DNA of 52,257 nucleotides from Bacillus methanolicus. Its GTDB lineage: Bacteria; Bacillota; Bacilli; Bacillales; Cytobacillaceae. Shown here piece by piece: positions 1 through 7,888 of this stretch; within the stretch, counting starts at the first letter, position 1; the number at the start of each line of letters is the position of its first letter. Under the pieces are notes generated by a model. It was not told the DNA's origin. It did not search any database and worked only from the letters and a program-made list of their open reading frames with translations. The DNA lies in the NCBI RefSeq assembly GCF_008764295.1, contig NZ_VTQX01000029.1, positions 1 through 52,257 of the forward strand, written 5' to 3'. Made by a program: the position numbers and the translations under genes.

Positions 1-183
1 GAATGGGTTTTTAGAAGGGATCAATAATCTAACAAAAGTACTGAAAAGGAATGCGTTTGGCTTCCGAAGCTTTAAGCGTTTTAGAGCTAAAATCTTATTA
101 ACACATAAGTATAAAAAAGTGGGTGTTCATATTGGGTAAGGGCGAAGTAAGAGTTACTTCACCCCAACAATTGACGTTGAACC
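1..183 (+). mobile_element. Right end of an ISL3-family-like insertion sequence (partial)
   Basis: The window opens inside a transposase reading frame and continues through a short non-coding end to TTGACGTTGAACC at 171-183, which resembles the terminal inverted repeat of ISL3-type elements (inward form GGTTC..CGTCAA). Between the stop codon and this end, GAAGTAA and TTACTTC form a small hairpin, as often seen at these IS ends. The left end lies outside the window, so whether the element is complete is unknown. Family assignment is by resemblance. Confidence 0.6.
2..139 (+). CDS. ISL3-type transposase, C-terminal 45 residues (partial)
   Basis: An open frame enters from the left edge and ends at TAA 137-139. 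The visible residues contain EGINN, then LKRNAFGFRSFKRFR, the typical C-terminal tail of DDE transposases of the ISL3/IS204 type (EGINNK..K..A.G.R....F..RI). Only the 3' end is seen, so start and activity cannot be judged. It is followed at once by the IS terminal repeat. Confidence 0.65.
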   Translation, partial: NGFLEGINNLTKVLKRNAFGFRSFKRFRAKILLTHKYKKVGVHIG

Positions 184-214
184 TATAAAAAACAAAGGGA
201 GGTATCGTGAATAA

Positions 215-655
215 ATGGTTTTTCGTTCAAAGGTGGATGCTTTTTTTGTGAATTTTATGCTGGTAGTCGTGCTCATTATTGCTTTGGCTTCATTCTTTCC
301 ATTGTTTTTAGAAGGTGGAACTGAACCATTAGTCGTGCTCATATTGACTTCAACTTTTCTAATTATAATTGGTTTTATTTTATGGTGTACCTTTTCCGTT
401 AAATATGTATTCTATCAAGATTATTTATTGGTTAAAGGTGGCCCATTTAAAAGTAGAATTCCATATGAAGAGATCACAAAAGTTTCCCCAACAAGAGAGA
501 TTTTCACTGGTTATCGAATATTGTCATCACGGGACGCAATTGAAATTTTTTATAAGACAGCGTTTATGGGAAGTGTGAAAATTTCCCCGAAGGAACAAAA
601 GCGGTTTATGATCGAGTTAGAGAAACACTGCCCACATATAAGGGGCGAAGAGTGA
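215..655 (+). CDS. Small membrane protein with bacterial PH domain (YyaB-like)
   Basis: A 146-residue protein. Two hydrophobic segments near the N-terminus (about residues 12-32 and 38-58) are followed by a soluble domain with YEEITKVSPTR and a C-terminal ...RFMIELEKHCP, the pattern of bacterial PH-domain proteins such as B. subtilis YyaB. The function of the family is unknown. The ATG at 215 is preceded by AAAGGGAGG at 195-202; the GTG at 207 leads to an early stop in another frame. It stands alone between the IS end and a terminator hairpin at 736. Confidence 0.7.
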   Translation: MVFRSKVDAFFVNFMLVVVLIIALASFFPLFLEGGTEPLVVLILTSTFLIIIGFILWCTFSVKYVFYQDYLLVKGGPFKSRIPYEEITKVSPTREIFTGYRILSSRDAIEIFYKTAFMGSVKISPKEQKRFMIELEKHCPHIRGEE

Positions 656-735
656 TACATGCTAGATTTTCTTATGTGTTTTTGGGCAATGCTCAAAGTT
701 CCATTGCTGTTTCATAGAATAGAATAATCCCATTA

Positions 736-770
736 AAGCACCTGCGAAGCATTGTTTCGCGGGTGCTTGT
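736..770 (+). terminator. Hairpin terminator after the PH-domain gene
   Basis: AAGCACCTGCGAA (736-748) pairs with TTCGCGGGTGCTT (756-768) with one T-G wobble and a 7-base loop. The tail (GTTTATTT) is only moderately T-rich. Confidence 0.65.
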
Positions 771-932
771 TTATTTAGAAAGACTTTATAAACACCTTAC
801 AAATGTGCTTAATATTGAAATGTCAAGCTGTAAATGAACATTTTGTTACAGGATCTTACTTACTTTAATTACAAAATAGTATCAAAAGTTACCTATCTAA
901 TCTGCCTGTACAAAGCCAAATATAATGACAGT

Positions 933-958
933 GAATTCGACAACTGTGTTGTGAATTC
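933..958. promoter_or_regulatory. Inverted repeat upstream of the lysR gene, candidate operator
   Basis: GAATTCGACAAC and GTTGTGAATTC form an inverted repeat around TGT; GTGAATTC also occurs as a direct repeat 20 bp apart (931-938 and 951-958). A TATAAT lies just before it at 921-926. Placement 40 bp before the LysR-type gene suggests autoregulation, which LysR proteins commonly do; this is inference. Confidence 0.45.
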
Positions 959-999
959 AACAAATTTTGGAACTAGAAAAGGAAACAGGAGGTTAGAAA

Positions 1000-1884
1000 A
1001 TGGAGCTTAGACAATTAGAGTATTTTGTTGAGGTCAGTCGTTTGAAAAGCTTTACGCATGCTGCAGAATCACTACATGTATCACAGCCATCCATTTCCAA
1101 CTCACTTCATAAGCTAGAACAGGAATTAGGGGTAAAACTCCTTGAAAGAACAACGAAGAGTGTCTCACTTACGTTAAAGGGAGAAAAATTTCTCGCTCGT
1201 ATGGTCGAGATTTTAGCCAATATGGATGAAGCGATACAAGAAATTAGTGACGCAAATGATGGAGTCGTGAATTTTGGCCTTCCACCGATGATTGGTGCAC
1301 AAATGTTTCCGAATGTATTTATGGGATTTAAAGAAAAATATGCAAAGATAGAATTTGCGGTTATTGAAAAGGGATCTGTCGCAATTAGAAAGCTGATTGA
1401 AAAGGGGGAATTGGAAATGGGCTTTATTATTCTCCCAGAACAGTCCGATAAATTAGAAATGCTGCCCCTAGTTCAGGATCAGCTTGTCATATGTATGCCA
1501 AAAAATCATGAATTGAGTCGAAAAAAGAGTTTAAGCTGCAGTGATCTGGTTAATGAGAAATTCATTATGCTCTCTGAGGAATATGTACATCATGATGCCT
1601 TATTAAAGCATTGTTTTCCGTCTACGATAAAGCCGAACATTATTTTTACATCAGATAAAGTTGAAACCGTCAAGGCAATGGTTGCGAAGGGGCTCGGACT
1701 TTCTTTGCTGATGGATCTATACGTGAAGGACCGTCAAGAGATCGTTTCTGTTCCATTGCAAAATCGCATTTATATCAATATTGGACTAGCTTGGAGGAAA
1801 GGAAAAAAATTATCCAATGAATATAAAAAGGTAGCGGAGTTTATTCGTGATTATTTCAATCAAAGCAATCGAGTGGCAAAGTGA
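1000..1884 (+). CDS. LysR-family transcriptional regulator
   Basis: A 294-residue protein of usual LysR length. Residues 1-60 form the winged helix-turn-helix (ELRQLEYFVEV..SFTHAAESLHVSQPSISNSLHKLEQELG), followed by a periplasmic-binding-protein-like effector domain from about 90 to 290. The ATG has a good ribosome site (AGGAGG) just upstream. It lies directly before the dicarboxylate transporter/fumarase/fumarate reductase genes on the same strand, separated by a terminator. It may therefore control them, perhaps sensing a C4-dicarboxylate; the ligand cannot be read from the sequence. Confidence 0.88.
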   Translation: MELRQLEYFVEVSRLKSFTHAAESLHVSQPSISNSLHKLEQELGVKLLERTTKSVSLTLKGEKFLARMVEILANMDEAIQEISDANDGVVNFGLPPMIGAQMFPNVFMGFKEKYAKIEFAVIEKGSVAIRKLIEKGELEMGFIILPEQSDKLEMLPLVQDQLVICMPKNHELSRKKSLSCSDLVNEKFIMLSEEYVHHDALLKHCFPSTIKPNIIFTSDKVETVKAMVAKGLGLSLLMDLYVKDRQEIVSVPLQNRIYINIGLAWRKGKKLSNEYKKVAEFIRDYFNQSNRVAK

Positions 1885-1885
1885 T

Positions 1886-1912
1886 CACAATTATTTTTGT
1901 AATTGTGTTTTT
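1886..1912 (+). terminator. Terminator after lysR
   Basis: CACAATTA (1886-1893) and TAATTGTG (1900-1907) form a perfect stem with a 6-base loop, followed by five T residues. It separates the regulator from the transporter operon. Confidence 0.65.
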
Positions 1913-1925
1913 AAAAAAGAAACTT

Positions 1926-1941
1926 TGTGAAATATTTCACT
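1926..1941. promoter_or_regulatory. Putative Fnr (CRP/FNR-type) binding site
   Basis: TGTGA-AATATT-TCACT sits at 1926-1941 and contains the perfect palindrome GTGAAATATTTCAC. It matches the known Bacillus Fnr consensus TGTGA-N6-TCACA except for the last base. A TTATAG/TATAGC -10-like stretch at about 1962-1968 would place the site near -41.5, the usual activating position. It precedes the transporter/fumarase/fumarate reductase operon, so anaerobic induction is inferred. Confidence 0.6.
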
Positions 1942-2073
1942 TATAGTTTTTACCTATTAGTTTATAGCAAATCGGTATTTCACGGTCAAGAAATTATATG
2001 TGAAGATATGCACATAAGCAGGAGTTAACAGCTCTCTGCCCATTTTGAAAACAAATATTAGGGAGTGAAAAAA

Positions 2074-3552
2074 ATGGGAGCGGCAGTAAGAAATGTAGCT
2101 CAGCCTCAAATTCCTTCAAAGATTCGGCAAGCAAAGGAGAAACCAAGCAAAGAAGTCAATTTTCTCATGTTGTTTATTACGTTAGCAGTTGGAGCGATTA
2201 TTTGGTTTATCGGGGCACCAGCTGGCCTGGATCCAAAGGCGTGGCAGCTGTTTGCTATTTTCGTAGCCACGATAGTCGGGCTCATCATTAAGCCGATGCC
2301 GATGGGAGGAGTGGCAATTCTCTCGATTACAGCGGTTGTTTTAACAGGAACGTTGGAGCTAGGCGATGCTTTAAGTGGTTTTCAAAATACGACAATCTGG
2401 TTGATTGTCATCGCCTTCTTTATCTCAAGAGGATTTATCAAAACAGGCTTGGGGAATCGTGTAGCGTACATGTTTGTTAAAAAATTCGGAAAGAAGACAT
2501 TAGGGCTTTCTTATTCATTGTTAATCAGTGACTTAATTTTAGCACCTGCGATGCCAAGTAATACGGCCCGTGGTGGGGGAATAATCTTCCCGATTATCCG
2601 TTCTTTATCAGAAACATTTGGCTCGAAAGTGGAAGACGGGACAGAAAGGAAGATCGGTTCCTTCCTCACAAAAGTTGCCTTCCAAGGAAATATGGTGACT
2701 TCTGCTATGTTCTTAACAGCGATGGCGGCCAATCCTTTAGCAGCCTCACTCGCCGGTGATGCTGGAGTTAGAATCACATGGACCGGCTGGGCAATTGCCG
2801 CATTAGTGCCAGGGGTGGTCAGTTTGATTGTTGTCCCTTACTTTATCTACAAGGTTTATCCACCAGAGATAAAAGAGACCCCTGCAGCAGCAGAAATTGC
2901 GACGAAGAAACTGCAGGAGATGGGACCTATTCGTAAATCTGAGTGGAATATGATTGCCGTATTTTTACTCATTTTAGGCTTATGGATTTTTGGTGAAAAC
3001 ATTGGAATTAATGCAACAACGACAGCGTTGATTGGATTATCAGTCTTATTGCTATCATCCGTTTTATCTTGGAAGGACATTAAAAAAGAAGAAGGTGCAT
3101 GGGATACATTGGTTTGGTTTGCAGCTCTTGTGATGATGGCCTCCTACTTAAATACATTAGGGATGATTCCATGGTTTAGCGACTTGATGAGTGGAGCAGT
3201 AAGTGGTCTTTCTTGGATCTTGGCATTAGGTGCATTAGCACTTATTTATTTCTATTCTCATTATTTTTTTGCTAGCAGTACGGCTCATGTCAGTGCTATG
3301 TATGCCGCCTTTTTAGCGGTTGCAATGGCTGCGGGTGCACCGCCAATGCTAACGGCTCTTATTTTAGGATTCTTTGGCAATTTATTTGGCTGTATTACGC
3401 ATTATGGTTCAGGGCCGGCACCGGTTTTCTTTGGTTCCGGTTATGTAACGCAAAATAAATGGTGGTCGATCGGTTTTGCCATTTCTATTATTCATATCAT
3501 TATTTGGGCTGTGATTGGTGGAGTTTGGTGGAAAATTCTTGGACTATGGTAA
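2074..3552 (+). CDS. DASS/SLC13-family dicarboxylate transporter (YflS/CitT-like)
   Basis: About 492 residues with a polar N-terminal tail and 11-12 hydrophobic segments. The first part closely follows the YflS/CitT/TtdT pattern: KAWQLFAIF, IIKPMPMGG, ISRGFIKTGLGNR, LAPAMPSNTARGGG. The family moves C4-dicarboxylates or citrate by Na+ symport or by antiport with succinate. ATG 2074 is preferred because GGGAG at 2061-2065 is spaced 8 bp from it; the upstream GTG 2065 overlaps this site. It is the first gene of the fumarase/fumarate reductase operon and likely brings in malate, fumarate or tartrate, possibly exporting succinate (inference). Confidence 0.88.
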   Translation: MGAAVRNVAQPQIPSKIRQAKEKPSKEVNFLMLFITLAVGAIIWFIGAPAGLDPKAWQLFAIFVATIVGLIIKPMPMGGVAILSITAVVLTGTLELGDALSGFQNTTIWLIVIAFFISRGFIKTGLGNRVAYMFVKKFGKKTLGLSYSLLISDLILAPAMPSNTARGGGIIFPIIRSLSETFGSKVEDGTERKIGSFLTKVAFQGNMVTSAMFLTAMAANPLAASLAGDAGVRITWTGWAIAALVPGVVSLIVVPYFIYKVYPPEIKETPAAAEIATKKLQEMGPIRKSEWNMIAVFLLILGLWIFGENIGINATTTALIGLSVLLLSSVLSWKDIKKEEGAWDTLVWFAALVMMASYLNTLGMIPWFSDLMSGAVSGLSWILALGALALIYFYSHYFFASSTAHVSAMYAAFLAVAMAAGAPPMLTALILGFFGNLFGCITHYGSGPAPVFFGSGYVTQNKWWSIGFAISIIHIIIWAVIGGVWWKILGLW

Positions 3553-3577
3553 ACCGATTGTCAGGAGGCGATCTCAA

Positions 3578-3754
3578 TTGAAATCACAATGCTGTCAAGC
3601 AGACGTTATGAAAAGAAGCAAAATAGATGCCTTTCATGGAGCGGATGACGAATATGAACTGCAAATACCAGTCATCATTTGCAGGAAATGTGGCCGTGAA
3701 GAACAGCTTATTTTCAGTGGTCAAAAAGTAAAAACAAATCATAAAGCAAGCTAG
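3578..3754 (+). CDS. Small zinc-ribbon-like protein, unknown function
   Basis: A 58-residue protein starting at TTG 3578, chosen because AGGAGG at 3563-3568 is spaced 9 bp upstream; longer starts would overlap the transporter end. It has CC near the N-terminus (KSQCCQADV) and CRKCG in the middle, which together could hold a metal ion. No family recognised. It sits between the transporter and fumarase genes with short spacing, so it is probably co-transcribed with them. Confidence 0.6.
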   Translation: MKSQCCQADVMKRSKIDAFHGADDEYELQIPVIICRKCGREEQLIFSGQKVKTNHKAS

Positions 3755-3773
3755 AAAAAACGGAGGGGTAGAA

Positions 3774-4619
3774 ATGAGAGAGATAACAGCAGAGCAAATT
3801 ACTGAAGCAGTAAAAAGAATGAGCATTGAGGCGGCATGCGATCTTCCAGAAGATGTTGAAAAATTACTGAAAGAAGCAGTCGCAACAGAAGAATCACAGT
3901 TTGGGAAATATAGTCTTGAAAAAATAGTGAAGAATGTCGAGCTTGCGCGAGCAGAACATGCCCCGATGTGTCAGGATACAGGAATTGTCATTGTGTTTGC
4001 AGAGGTGGGTCAGGACGCTCGAATCGTTGGTGGAACTTTAAACGACGCCATTAATGAAGGAGTAAGACAGGGTTATCAAGAGGGCTATCTACGTAAGTCT
4101 GTCGTCCGAGATCCGGTTTTAGATCGAAAAAACACTGGCGATAACACGCCAGCGGTCATTTATACAGAGCTTGTACCCGGTGACAAAATTAAGATTCAAG
4201 TTCTTCCTAAAGGAGCCGGTAGTGAAAATATGGGGGCATTAAAAATGTTAAAGCCTGCAGAAGGATTAGAAGGGGTCAAGGATTTCATCATTAAAGCGGT
4301 TACCCAAGCGGGTGGAAACCCTTGTCCGCCAGTCATTGTTGGAGTTGGAATCGGGGGCACGATGGATAAGAGCACTCTTTTAGCGAAGAAGGCATTAGCT
4401 CGTCAAGCTGGTCAGCCCCATCCAAATCCAGAATATCAAGCACTAGAGGAAGAATTATTAGTAGAGATCAATAAGCTGGGAATAGGACCTCAAGGCTTCG
4501 GTGGAAAAGTAACAGCTTTAGCTGTTCATATTGAAACCTATCCAACGCATATTGCGACCATGCCAGTATCCGTTTGTTTAAATTGTCATGCTGCGAGACA
4601 TAAGGAAGCCATTCTTTAA
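3774..4619 (+). CDS. Class I fumarate hydratase, alpha subunit (FumA/TtdA N-terminal type)
   Basis: 281 residues, the usual length for the separate alpha subunit of the iron-sulfur fumarase / L-tartrate dehydratase family. Cys in MCQDTG (about residue 64), in NPCPPVI and in VCLNCHA are the expected [4Fe-4S] ligand regions; GAGSENMG and GVGIGGTMD are family motifs. With the next gene it would interconvert malate and fumarate in the cytoplasm. Tartrate dehydratase cannot be excluded by eye, but the following fumarate reductase favours fumarase. GGAGGGG precedes ATG 3774. Confidence 0.9.
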   Translation: MREITAEQITEAVKRMSIEAACDLPEDVEKLLKEAVATEESQFGKYSLEKIVKNVELARAEHAPMCQDTGIVIVFAEVGQDARIVGGTLNDAINEGVRQGYQEGYLRKSVVRDPVLDRKNTGDNTPAVIYTELVPGDKIKIQVLPKGAGSENMGALKMLKPAEGLEGVKDFIIKAVTQAGGNPCPPVIVGVGIGGTMDKSTLLAKKALARQAGQPHPNPEYQALEEELLVEINKLGIGPQGFGGKVTALAVHIETYPTHIATMPVSVCLNCHAARHKEAIL

Positions 4620-4635
4620 TAAAGGGGGAACGAAT

Positions 4636-5196
4636 ATGACAAATATTAAAAAAATCACCACTCCGTTAACAGACGAGGTTGTCAAAGGCTTAAAAGCAGG
4701 CGATCAAGTATCGATATCTGGCGTCATTTATACTGCGAGGGACGCTGCCCACAAGCTTTTAACTGAAGCGATTCAAGCAGGGGAAGAGCTGCCTGTTGAT
4801 TTCAAAAATCAAATCATTTATTATGCGGGGCCAACACCTGCCAAGCCAGGAAAGGTCATTGGTTCATGTGGACCAACGACAAGCGGTCGGATGGATGCCT
4901 ACTCGCCGTTAATGATGGAACAAGGATTAAAAGGGATGATTGGGAAAGGCCCTCGCAGTAAAGAGGTCGTGGAAGCGATGATTGCTAATCATGTTGTTTA
5001 TTTTGCAGCAATTGGTGGAGCGGCTGCATTGATTGCCGATTCCGTCAAGGAAGCAGAAGTTGTTGCCTTTGATGAGTTAGGCCCAGAAGCTATTCGCCGC
5101 TTAGTAGTTGAGGACTACCCTTGTATCGTAGCGATAGATTCAGAGGGTCATAACTTGTATGAATTAGGTGTTCAGCAATACAAGATCGTAGATTAA
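4636..5196 (+). CDS. Class I fumarate hydratase, beta subunit (FumA/TtdB C-terminal type)
   Basis: 186 residues. Motifs include ISGVIYTARDAAHK, YYAGPTPAKPG, GSCGPTTSGRMD and KGMIGKG, typical of the beta domain of class I fumarases and tartrate dehydratase. ATG 4636 follows AAAGGGGG; the longer frame back to 4588 would run into the alpha gene. The two separate subunits correspond to the halves of the single-chain FumA. It lies 16 bp after the alpha gene, so the two are surely translated together. Confidence 0.9.
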   Translation: MTNIKKITTPLTDEVVKGLKAGDQVSISGVIYTARDAAHKLLTEAIQAGEELPVDFKNQIIYYAGPTPAKPGKVIGSCGPTTSGRMDAYSPLMMEQGLKGMIGKGPRSKEVVEAMIANHVVYFAAIGGAAALIADSVKEAEVVAFDELGPEAIRRLVVEDYPCIVAIDSEGHNLYELGVQQYKIVD

Positions 5197-5225
5197 GGCA
5201 GTGCAGAAGAAGAGGGGGGACACCG

Positions 5226-6935
5226 ATGCTAAAGTTTGATGTAGTTGTAGTGGGAGCTGGTGGTGCGGGCATGATGGCCGCACTATCAGCTAGTGAAAAA
5301 AACAATTTAAAAGTAGCCGTGCTAAGTAAAATTTTCCCGACTCGTTCCCATACTGGAGCGGCTCAAGGTGGAATTAATGCAGCAATGGGCTATAGAGACA
5401 GCACTGATTCTCCAGAGAAGCATTTCCGAGATACGGTAAAGGGAAGCGACTTCCTGGCAGATCAGGATGCGGTGGAATTTTTTACATCTGGAATGCCAGA
5501 TATGATTTCAGAATTAGATTACTACGGGGTACCTTTTTCTCGAGATGAGAAAGGGCAAGTGGCGCAACGGCCTTTTGGCGGAGCGTCGAGTCCAAGAACA
5601 TGTTACTCGGCCGATAAAACAGGCCATGTTATTTTGCATGCATTGTATGAGCAATGTTTGAAAAATCATGTTCAATTTTTGAATGAGTGGTTCCTATTAT
5701 CATTAGTCGTTGAAGATGGGAAATTTGAAGGACTGGTAGCGATGGATATTCGCGATGGAAAAATTCATCCGATCCAAGCGAAGTCAGTTGTTATCGCCTC
5801 AGGAGGATTTGGACGAATTTATTGGAGCAGGACAACGAATGCCATCAATATGACTGGTGACGGTACAGCTGCCTGCTTTGAGGCAGGAATTCCTCTGAAG
5901 GATCCGGAGTTTATTCAGTTCCATCCAACAGGTCTTGCCCAGACGGGAGTGCTTTTATCAGAGGCTTGCCGTGGGGAAGGTGGATATTTAATCAATAAAG
6001 ATGGGGAACGCTTTATGGCCCGTTATGCACCGGAGAAAATGGAGCTTGGTCCCCGCGATCTTGTTTCTAGATCAATAGAGACGGAGATTAAAGAGGGACG
6101 CGGTTTTGGTGAAGGAATGACCTCTTACGTCCTCATGGATCTTCGCCATTTAGGTGAAAAGAAAATTATGGAGCGTCTTCCTCAGGTACGTGAATTGGCA
6201 TTGGAGTTCGAAGGAGTCGATCTCATTAAGGAGCCAGTGCCGATTCGTCCAAGCTGCCATTATACAATGGGTGGAATCCATGTGTCCGACTACAAGACGT
6301 GCAGTACACCGATTGAAGGGATCCATGCAGCAGGCGAGTGCTGCTCTGTGTCGATTCATGGTGCGAATCGTTTAGGCGGGAATTCTGTAGCAGATGTTGT
6401 CTTCTTTGGAAAGTATGCCGGGCTTGGCGCGAAGGAATCAGCGATGAGAAGAAGCTTCGGTCGTACAGAGAAGCTTGAGCAAGAAGCGAATGCATGGAAG
6501 ACGAAATTTAAAACGATTCGCGAGAAAACAACGGGAGTCAGTATGTTCTCCATCCGCAATCGTTTAGCGGAAACGATGTGGAATTATGTTGGGATTTTTC
6601 GGACAGAGTCTGAAATGGCACAAGCATTGGCAACCGTTGATGAACTAATAGAAGAGTACAAGGACGCCTACGCTGGTGACGCTTCAGTAAAATACAATAT
6701 GGCTTTTATCAATTATGTGGAAATTGGAAATATTTTAAAGCTAGCAAGAGCAGTGGCTATGGGTGCTCTTAATCGTCGGGAAAGCAGAGGCTCTCATTCA
6801 AGAGGGGATTATCCGACTCGTAATGACGAACAGTTTCTCAAGCATACGCTCATTTATAAGGACGGAGAAAATTATCGACTGGAGTATGCACCGGTAACGA
6901 TTACAAATTATCAACCGGAGGAGCGGAAGTACTGA
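5226..6935 (+). CDS. Fumarate reductase / succinate dehydrogenase flavoprotein subunit
   Basis: 569 residues. The FAD-binding start is FDVVVVGAGGAGMMAAL; RSHTGAAQGGINAAMG holds the His expected to bind FAD covalently. HPTG (about residue 237), the SEACRGEGG loop, GPRDLVSR and RPSCHYTMGG match the active site. There is no Tat signal peptide, so the enzyme should face the cytoplasm, unlike MfrA of Wolinella. It follows the fumarase genes, and fumarate produced there is its likely substrate. Sequence alone does not decide between fumarate reduction and succinate oxidation; context favours reduction. Confidence 0.92.
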   Translation: MLKFDVVVVGAGGAGMMAALSASEKNNLKVAVLSKIFPTRSHTGAAQGGINAAMGYRDSTDSPEKHFRDTVKGSDFLADQDAVEFFTSGMPDMISELDYYGVPFSRDEKGQVAQRPFGGASSPRTCYSADKTGHVILHALYEQCLKNHVQFLNEWFLLSLVVEDGKFEGLVAMDIRDGKIHPIQAKSVVIASGGFGRIYWSRTTNAINMTGDGTAACFEAGIPLKDPEFIQFHPTGLAQTGVLLSEACRGEGGYLINKDGERFMARYAPEKMELGPRDLVSRSIETEIKEGRGFGEGMTSYVLMDLRHLGEKKIMERLPQVRELALEFEGVDLIKEPVPIRPSCHYTMGGIHVSDYKTCSTPIEGIHAAGECCSVSIHGANRLGGNSVADVVFFGKYAGLGAKESAMRRSFGRTEKLEQEANAWKTKFKTIREKTTGVSMFSIRNRLAETMWNYVGIFRTESEMAQALATVDELIEEYKDAYAGDASVKYNMAFINYVEIGNILKLARAVAMGALNRRESRGSHSRGDYPTRNDEQFLKHTLIYKDGENYRLEYAPVTITNYQPEERKY

Positions 6936-7888
6936 TGGAAATGATGACAGTAAAGATTAAAAGATTTGATGGCCGCAACAGTTATTATCAAAAGTATGAA
7001 GTTCCTTATGAAAAGGGCAAAACCATTTTGTGGCTGTTGACAACTATTCGCGAAGAGCAGGATCCAACATTGAATTTCACTTCAGCCTGTCGCCATGCCA
7101 TCTGTGGCAGCTGTGCAGTTCAAATAAATGGAAATGCCTTTCTTGCTTGTAATACGCCATTAGATGATGTACTGGAAACGTATAAAACGATGAATTTGAC
7201 ATTTGAACCGTTAAAAAACTTCGAAGTGATTAAAGATCTGGTCATCGTTTGGGAACCAAAAATGGAAAAAATGACGAAGGTGAAGCCGTGGATAATCCCG
7301 GGTGAAGAGGGAAGCAAGGAAATAGGATTTCTTCAAAGTGAAGAGGATTTTCAACAAATTGCTGCTCCAACCGATTGTATTCTCTGTGGGGTTTGTGCCT
7401 CTGAATGCAATCAGCTAGCAGTGAATCAAGATGGTTATCTTGAGCCATTCATTTTAAACAAGGCATATCGTTATATCGTTGATACTAGAGATGGTGCCCC
7501 AGAACAACATCTCAAGCCTGTTTTGGAAAATGATCTATGGAAATGTCTCCATTGTATGCAATGTGTGTCCCAATGTCCGAAGACGATTCCTTTAACTGAC
7601 CAGATCGCATTTTTACGCTCTGCAACCATGGCTATGGGTGAGCTAGATAATCAAGGGGCTAAGCATGCCTATGCTTTCCATGATGACGTGAAAAATAAAG
7701 GCCGTTTAAATGAAACGATGCTCCCGATCAAAACAGATGGATTGGTGCAAACAGCTTTGACGAAAATTCCATTTGCATTGCGAATGGTGAAAAAAGGCAA
7801 GATTAACCCGCTCCATATGCCAAAGCAGATCTCTGGGATTCAAGAAGTGAGAAAACTATACGAATACGCTGAGGAGGTTAAGTCATGA
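6935..7888 (+). CDS. Fumarate reductase / succinate dehydrogenase iron-sulfur subunit with a 4Fe-4S third cluster
   Basis: 317 residues. The plant-type [2Fe-2S] ligands are C52, C57, C60 and C72. C148, C151, C154 and C158 form the first ferredoxin motif. The third motif is C204-x2-C207-x2-C210-x3-C214-P: classical enzymes lack the second of these Cys and carry [3Fe-4S], so this one should hold [4Fe-4S], as in type-E enzymes that use an SdhE/MfrE subunit. The ATG at 6935 overlaps the flavoprotein stop by one base (TGATG), so the two are translationally coupled. The C-terminal tail is longer than in classical SdhB (about 240-260 residues). Confidence 0.9.
   Translation: MEMMTVKIKRFDGRNSYYQKYEVPYEKGKTILWLLTTIREEQDPTLNFTSACRHAICGSCAVQINGNAFLACNTPLDDVLETYKTMNLTFEPLKNFEVIKDLVIVWEPKMEKMTKVKPWIIPGEEGSKEIGFLQSEEDFQQIAAPTDCILCGVCASECNQLAVNQDGYLEPFILNKAYRYIVDTRDGAPEQHLKPVLENDLWKCLHCMQCVSQCPKTIPLTDQIAFLRSATMAMGELDNQGAKHAYAFHDDVKNKGRLNETMLPIKTDGLVQTALTKIPFALRMVKKGKINPLHMPKQISGIQEVRKLYEYAEEVKS

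Noticed and set aside
6150..6559. Several frames of 67-89 codons overlapping the flavoprotein gene
   Set aside because: They lie in other frames of a clearly coding, conserved gene and have no ribosome sites.
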